Shown piece after piece: positions 58,549 through 64,000 of a DNA stretch of 64,000 nt. The notes beneath the pieces were generated by a model, which saw only the letters and a program-made list of their open reading frames with translations, was not told the DNA's origin and did not search any database. Source of the stretch: Zygnema cylindricum (lineage: Eukaryota > Streptophyta > Zygnematophyceae > Zygnematales > Zygnemataceae). The translations under genes were made by a program, and so were the position numbers. Numbering within the stretch: position 1 is the stretch's first letter; each line of letters starts with the position of its first letter. The stretch spans positions 92,917-156,916 of the forward strand of contig JBBHKE010001154.1 of NCBI GenBank assembly GCA_037447655.1, given 5' to 3'.

Positions 58549-59224
58549 TGAAATTATGTGGTCTCCTAACCCCACAGAATGCACAGTTCACAAGTAACCA
58601 CTAGGATAGCATCAACCCACTATGGTTTCCCCAATAAAAACTGCCTCCCTGGCATGCAATGACTTTGAGCAGCTTCACCCATATGAGGACAAGACTCCAC
58701 TGAGTCTAACGCAAAAAGAATCACTCAATTTGCTCCCCTGAGCAATTAGTTATGGTTGGCCAAATACAGTCTTTTTATACAAAAGGTCACTTGGAGAGAG
58801 GCGCCTCAAATATTACTAAGTCTTAGTCTGCCTACTCTCATCTACCTTTTAGTAAACCCTAGTCCAATAGGAACAAAAAGGTTACAAAAAGGTGTAGTGG
58901 CCGATGTACTTATTGTACGACCATTGTACGATATGGCCTTCAAGGTGACACTTGTCAAATCGGAAGCCATGGTTCCTCCTCCCATCTTCTCTAGTATCCA
59001 ATAGTGTGACGCCACGTGGCATTGCATGTCGCTATCTCCAAAGGTCGCCAAAAGCTCATTCTGGGTGGCCACTGCAACGACGGCTAACCGATCTATTAAA
59101 TTTACACGGTTCATATTTGCATTTGTGCATGAATTGTTTCATATTTGTCTCTTAGTGAGTTTGGTGTGAATTTGTTGTCGTGTCACAATTTAAGTATGAA
59201 TCAAATCTAATGAGTTCATCGTTG

Positions 59225-59300
59225 CGTTGACGGCTTAATGGTTAAGGCGTCCCATTATATGTACGTGGTAAGACCTAGGTTCAAATCTGGTCAAAGGTGG
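59225..59300 (+). other. tRNA-like module in Copia-F LTR (antisense to the element)
   Basis: GGCTTAATGGTTAAGGCG is a near-consensus tRNA A box and D-arm. The B box GTTCAAATC follows at 59279-59287, 54 nt later. The other LTR copy at 63790-63860 has a decayed B box (GTTTAATTC). A/B spacing is right for a tRNA of about 72 nt. Confidence 0.65.
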
Positions 59301-59370
59301 CATTTTGGTAAAAAATGACTTCAGTCTACCACCTTTCTGAATAGCGCGGCACCATGGCGTGTCTTTCATT

Positions 59371-59396
59371 CCTCTCTCTCTCTCTCTCCTCTCTCC

Positions 59397-59466
<70 letters not shown>

Positions 59467-59482
59467 CTCTCTCCTCTCTCTC

Positions 59483-59550
<68 letters not shown>
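59371..59550 (+). repeat. (CT)n microsatellite in one Copia-F LTR
   Basis: About 180 bp of CT repeat with CCTCTC interruptions between ATGGCGTGT and GTTAAGGACT. The 5' LTR at 63929-63935 joins GGCGTGT directly to AGAGATAAG, so the tract is absent there. Confidence 0.93.
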
Positions 59551-59554
<4 letters not shown>

Positions 59555-59615
59555 AGGACTAAACCTAAAATAGAGATAAGATATAAATTACCTTTTTCAA
59601 CACTCCTCTTAATTT

Positions 59616-62600
59616 TTAGCTCTCGCTTTCTCTCAACCCACAAACATTTCTGCAATAAACTAATTTTGGTGAAGGAACTGCTTTGGTCATCATTTCGGCT
59701 AGCATTTCCCCATTCGGTTTGTACACAAGTTTGATGATTTTTTTCTCAACTTTTTCTCTCATAAAGCTAAGCCTTATGTCCATATGTTTGGCTTTAAAAT
59801 GATGTTTGGGATTTGTAGCAATTGCAATAACCTGGTTATCACAAAAAATGTTTTGCACTCCATTTTTTTATAAATCCAAATTCTTGTAGCAAATATTTCA
59901 CCCACATTAATTCTTTCACAGCTGCGCATGGTGCCGTATACTCAGCCTCTATTGTAGACTGAGCGACAAATTTGTGTTGTTTGCTGCTCCAGCAGCATGC
60001 ACCCAACCCAATTTGCAAAACATATCCAGAAGTTGAACTTCTGAGTGGCACATCTCTATAACTAGCATCACTCCAAGTGGTATGTTAGTATTCTCCCCGT
60101 GGTGATGTTAGTATTCTCCCCTCCCAGATTTAACCATAATTCCCTTGTTCCCACAAGATATCTCATTATTCTCTTGGCTACCTCCCAAACTTTCTTTCTC
60201 GGATTATTCAGACTTTACTAAGAACTCCTACAGCTGTCGCTATGTCCGGACGTGTACAGTTCATAAAGTAGATCAAGCTTCCTACGATTTGTCGATAAGG
60301 AATATTCTGCATAAATTTCTGTTCTTCTAGAGTAATCTGATCATCCAAGACTATTACTCCCCCTTCAACATTCCCCTCACTAACCCTTTTAAGTTCCATA
60401 TGAGTAGAGCAACCATTGGCTTGGTCCATCTGAAATTTCTGAAGCATAATACCGATTGCTTCTTTCAGAGTTAGTCTGATAATTTTCCTGTCTCTATCCC
60501 TTTCCATTTGTATTCCCAAAATGTACTTAGCTTCTCCTAAGTCTTTCATATGAGATGGACTACTAAATCTTCTTTTTAATTGATTTATTTTCTTAATAGG
60601 TTTACTCAAAACAAGCAAATCATCCACATACACTACAATGAAAATTGCACCATTTTCATCTTCAAAAAGATAAATGGCATGATCTGAGCTGAACCGTATG
60701 TAATCCAGACTGATAAGGAACTCATCCAATTTTATGTTCCATTGTCTGGGCGCTTGTTTCAGCTCGTATAGTGATTTATTCAACTTGCACACTTTGCTTT
60801 TTTCTCCCTCCTCTACAAATCCCTCCGATTGTTTCATGAAAATTTCTTCTTCTAGTTCCCTATTTAGAAATGCAGTTTTTATTTCCATTTGATGTATTTT
60901 GATGTCTTCTGTAGCAGCTAGAGGGAAATCGGACTACCGGTGCAAAGGTCTCCTCATAATTAATTCCCTCCATTTGAGTGTATCCCTTTGCTACCAACCT
61001 AGCCTTGTACTTTTCTATAGAATTATCTAGGTTCAATTTTATTTTAAAAACTCATTTGCAACTGATTAGATTTCTATCCGGAGGACAATCTACTAACTCC
61101 CAAGTGTTTGCGTCCATTATGGAATTCATTTCCTCATTAATAGCTGTTGTCCATCTATCCGCTTCCAAGCTATTTATGGCTTCCAAATATGTTTTAGGTT
61201 CTTCGACTGGGACAGCTTCGTTAACTTAATGTTGGCCATTCTCTCTTCAATCCGTTTGCTGCTTCTTCGCCCTCCCTCAAATTCTGATGCCGGTATTGAG
61301 GGCATCCTCGGATTCCGATTGGGTACAACTTCATCTCCCCTATACGTCGACAGTGGTTCTTCTTCAGTTTCATTTTGAAATGGAGCCTCGTGCGTCTCCT
61401 CCACTTTCTTGTCATCTGGGTGTCTCCCTTGTGTATTTTCTCAATTAGTTCAAGGTCACGATTAAAATCCAGATCCGAGACTAACCTGATTTTAACTTCT
61501 TTGGTGTATTTAAACGGATCTATAAATTTTACCTCATCCATAACTACAATGCGATGGCTAAGGTTATATCATTTTTCTTTAGATCATACACTCGGTATCC
61601 TTTGCAATTTTTATCATATCCGACCAAGTATCCATGCTTTCCTCTTCCCTCTAACTTCCACTTTGTTTTGTCATTATCCAAGCTAAACACTTGACTTCCA
61701 AACACTCTCAAACTAGACAAATCTGGTTTTTTTTCCGGTCCACCTCTCATATGGAGTTCCATTTTTATTAGTTGAAGTTAGAATCCTACTTTTGGTGAAG
61801 TTTGCATAATTCATAGCTTCTGCCCAAAACCGCAAGCCTATCCTCTTATCAATTAGCATACTCCTCGACAAATCACCAAGTGTTCTATTTAGTCTTTCAG
61901 CTACTCTATTTTGCTCCGGATTATCGGGAACAGTTTTCTAATGATGAATTCCTTCGTTTATTAAAAACTCTTTCAACTCATTTGAGGTGTACTCCCCCCC
62001 ATTATCACTTCTTACTTCTTTTACGGAGGTCTCATGATGTTTCTCACTCCAAACTCTATATTTTTTAAAGTACCGCAACACTTCCCACTTATGATCAATG
62101 AAGCATACCTTAGTATATCTAGACAAGTCATCGGTGATGGTCAACATATACCTTTTCCCTCCGTGTGAGAGATATCTCGTCGGTCCCTACACATCCGCGT
62201 ATACTAGCTCCAAGACTTTCTATGACTTGTAAGTGACAACCTTTACGAAAGAAAGTCTGCGGATCTTCCCTTGTGCACAACCACTACAATCATCTATCAT
62301 TTCAGATTCCTCAAACTTTATCCCATCCACTATTCCATTGGTCTTCATTTTTCATAATCTATCTAGATGCACATGTCTAAGTCTCTTATGCCACAACATA
62401 ATATCACTTACACAAGAGTAGAGGGCACCTTTCTTTTCATTGCAAAGTACAATTTTGAACATTCCCTAGCTACCCTTTTCAACTATGAAATAGATCTCAC
62501 CATCAAAACTAACACTGAAACCTTCTTTTCTTAGTTCTTGTGACAAAATCTTTCTCATCTAAGACAACTGTAAAGATATAATTTTTGTTAAGCTGTGGTA

Positions 62601-63110
62601 TATATAGCACATCCGAAAGAGTGAAAATGGAGACTTTCCCTTCAACTATGACCTATAGATCCACTGATCCTACAAGGTTTGTAGTCACAACTATACCATC
62701 CCCATATTCTATCTCAAGAGTAGGGATCTTCCTCAACTTTGTAAACCACCTTTTGTCTTTGCACATATGCATAGATGCTCCCGAATCGAAGATCCACCCT
62801 TCCTCCAAGGGTTTTTCTTACCTCCAAATGTACATTTTTGCTTTCTTGGTATTTCCACTTCATTATCTCCTTTCTTATTGTGGAGAAGCTCCTCCATCTC
62901 CTCTTTGTTGCTGCTCACCTGCACGTATTTGATACTTAATTCTTCCAATCTGGTGCAATCAGCAATGTTATGTCCAATTGTTCTGCAAAAGTGACAAACG
63001 CCTGTCTTTCAAGCTCCCATATTTTGTTCATTAGGTTTTCCTCCTCCATTTTCCGTATAGATAATGCCTGAAATATTCTTTATGGCCACCATAGGTGGTG
63101 GGCCAATAAC
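59616..63110 (-). pseudogene. Copia-F pol remnant with a gag fragment
   Basis: From the primer-binding site the frame reads VIGPPPM and within about 60 bp reaches sequence next to the zinc knuckle CHFCRTIGHNIADC (~62960-63000), so about 900 bp of gag are deleted compared with Copia-A. Protease keeps DSGAS (~62780). Integrase is spread over 62400-61760 in several frames (DNGGEYTSNEL at ~62000). RT is best preserved at 60888-60208 (YVDDLLVLSK), followed by RNase H (60051-59616; KHMDIRLSF). Many stops and shifts. No ATG exists at the usual gag start (ACG instead). Confidence 0.88.
63098..63110 (-). promoter_or_regulatory. Primer-binding site of Copia-F (initiator tRNA-Met anticodon arm, one mismatch)
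   Basis: GTTATTGGCCCAC on the minus strand, one nucleotide after the LTR end at 63112; one base differs from the Copia-A site. Confidence 0.75.
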
Positions 63111-63111
63111 C

Positions 63112-63963
63112 TGAAATTATGTGGGCTTCGTTGCCCCACAAAATGCACAGTTCACAAGTAGCCACTAGGATAGCATCAACCCACTTTGGTTTCCCCAATA
63201 ATAACTGACACCCTGGCAGGCAATGACTCTGACCAGCCTCACCCTTGTGAGGAAAAGACTCTTTTGAGTCTAACGCAAAAAGAATCACTCAATTTGCTCC
63301 CCTGAGCAATTAGTTATGGCTGGCCAAAGACAACCTATTTATATAGAAGGACACTGGAGAGAGGCGCCTCAAATATTATTAAGTCCTAGTCTGCCTACTC
63401 TCATCTACCTATTACTACACCCTAGTCCAATTACAACACTATATAGTACAAAAAGGTACAAAGGCCGATGTACTTATTGTACGGCCATTGTACGACATGG
63501 CCTTCAAGGTGACGCCTGTCAAATTGGGAGCCATGGTTCCTCCTCCCATCTTCTCTGGTATCCCATAGTATGACGCCATGTGGCATTGCATAACGTTATC
63601 TCCAAAGGCCGCCAAAATCTCATTTTGGGTGGCGGCTGCAACGTCACCCGTCTGATTAATTAAATTTACACGGTTCAGATTCGCGTTTGTGCATGAATTG
63701 TTTCACATGCGTCTCGTAGTGAGTTTTGTGTGAATTTGTAGTCGTGTCACAATTTAAGTACGTATCAAATCTAATGAGATCATCGTTGCCTTGAAGGCTT
63801 AATAGTTAAGGAGTCCCATTATATGTAGTCGGTAACACCCAGGTTTAATTCTGGTCAAGGGCAACATTTTGGTAAAAAATGCACTCTACTTGAGTCGACC
63901 ACCTTTCTGAATAGCGCCGCAGTATGGCGTGTAGAGATAAGATATAAATTATCGTTTTCAACA
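63112..63963 (-). repeat. Copia-F 5' LTR
   Basis: 852 bp. It keeps the GTAC cluster (63468-63500), a TATTTATATAGAAGG TATA-type region near 63330-63345 and both leader hairpins, and lacks the (CT)n tract. Confidence 0.9.
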
Positions 63964-64000
63964 AGGGAGAGGGAGAGGGAGAGGAAAGTGGAGGGGGGGG
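63964..64000 (+). repeat. Continuation of the GA-rich satellite
   Basis: Purine-only GGGAGA units continuing the tract at 57637-58548 across the Copia-F insertion, running off the window end. Confidence 0.9.

Larger units (their letters stand above)
58549..63963 (-). mobile_element. Copia-F, inserted in the GA-rich satellite, large gag deletion
   Basis: Target duplication AGGGA at 58544-58548 and 63964-63968. On the minus strand the 5' LTR is 63112-63963 (852 bp) and the 3' LTR 58549-59602 (1054 bp, longer because of a (CT)n expansion). LTRs begin TGTTGAAAA and end TTTCA. Most of gag is missing. It is a non-autonomous, decayed copy. Confidence 0.93.

Noticed and set aside
59354-59734. Ser/Leu-rich frames over (CT)n
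   Set aside because: Microsatellite artefact within the Copia-F 3' LTR.

Overview
The window looks like a transposon-rich intergenic stretch of a plant nuclear genome. The clearest host gene is a spliced receptor-like cytoplasmic kinase (RLCK VII/PBL type) on the minus strand at 4654-9120, with GT/AG introns of about 0.4-1.8 kb. The rest is almost entirely LTR retrotransposons of the Ty1/copia type (gag-protease-integrase-RT-RNase H order), an R2-like (restriction-like-endonuclease type) LINE, several MITE families and simple repeats. Codon usage, the kinase, and primer-binding sites complementary to a plant initiator tRNA-Met point to a streptophyte. I cannot fix the clade; a non-seed plant with a large genome is a guess.

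Layout. 1-13 kb holds a partial hAT-like MITE, a 20-bp tandem array, a LINE 3' fragment, the kinase gene, then a hAT-like MITE (11509-12840) carrying a nested Harbinger-like MITE. 13.0-30.1 kb is a deep nest. A fold-back element with long inverted arms (outer ends 13041 and 30107) is interrupted by a hAT-like MITE and two abutting Harbinger-like elements. One of these contains Copia-B (15782-28003), and Copia-C (15828-22277) lies inside the 5' LTR of B. 30.3-43.0 kb is Copia-D (30342-43003) with Copia-A (30435-36758) inside its 5' LTR. 44.2-46.2 kb is a truncated element, Copia-E. 46.2-52.4 kb holds a 3'-truncated LINE copy, a 48-nt poly-C run, a near full-length LINE and a LINE tail fragment. 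53.2-53.8 kb is an acidic ORF that may be a host exon. 55.6-57.1 kb is a TA-flanked MITE with a Harbinger-like MITE inside it. From 57.6 kb to the window end is a GA-rich satellite into which Copia-F (58549-63963) inserted.

Target-site duplications (TSDs) read directly from the sequence fix the insertions: CACGT (B), CTGCT (C), CAGCT (A), TATAA (D) and AGGGA (F). All Copia copies carry stops, frameshifts or deletions and look inactive.

The most interesting signal is the shared architecture of the Copia elements. In A, B, C, D and E the gag start codon lies inside the LTR. In all six, exactly one nucleotide separates the LTR end from a primer-binding site matching GTTATGGGCCCAC, the complement of the initiator tRNA-Met anticodon stem-loop rather than of its 3' end; this site lies inside the gag frame. 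Five of the six also carry an antisense tRNA-like module with a good B box in each LTR, a GTAC-rich/CCAAT/TATA promoter block and a pair of small leader hairpins. The kinase and the 53-kb ORF show no functional link to the transposons.
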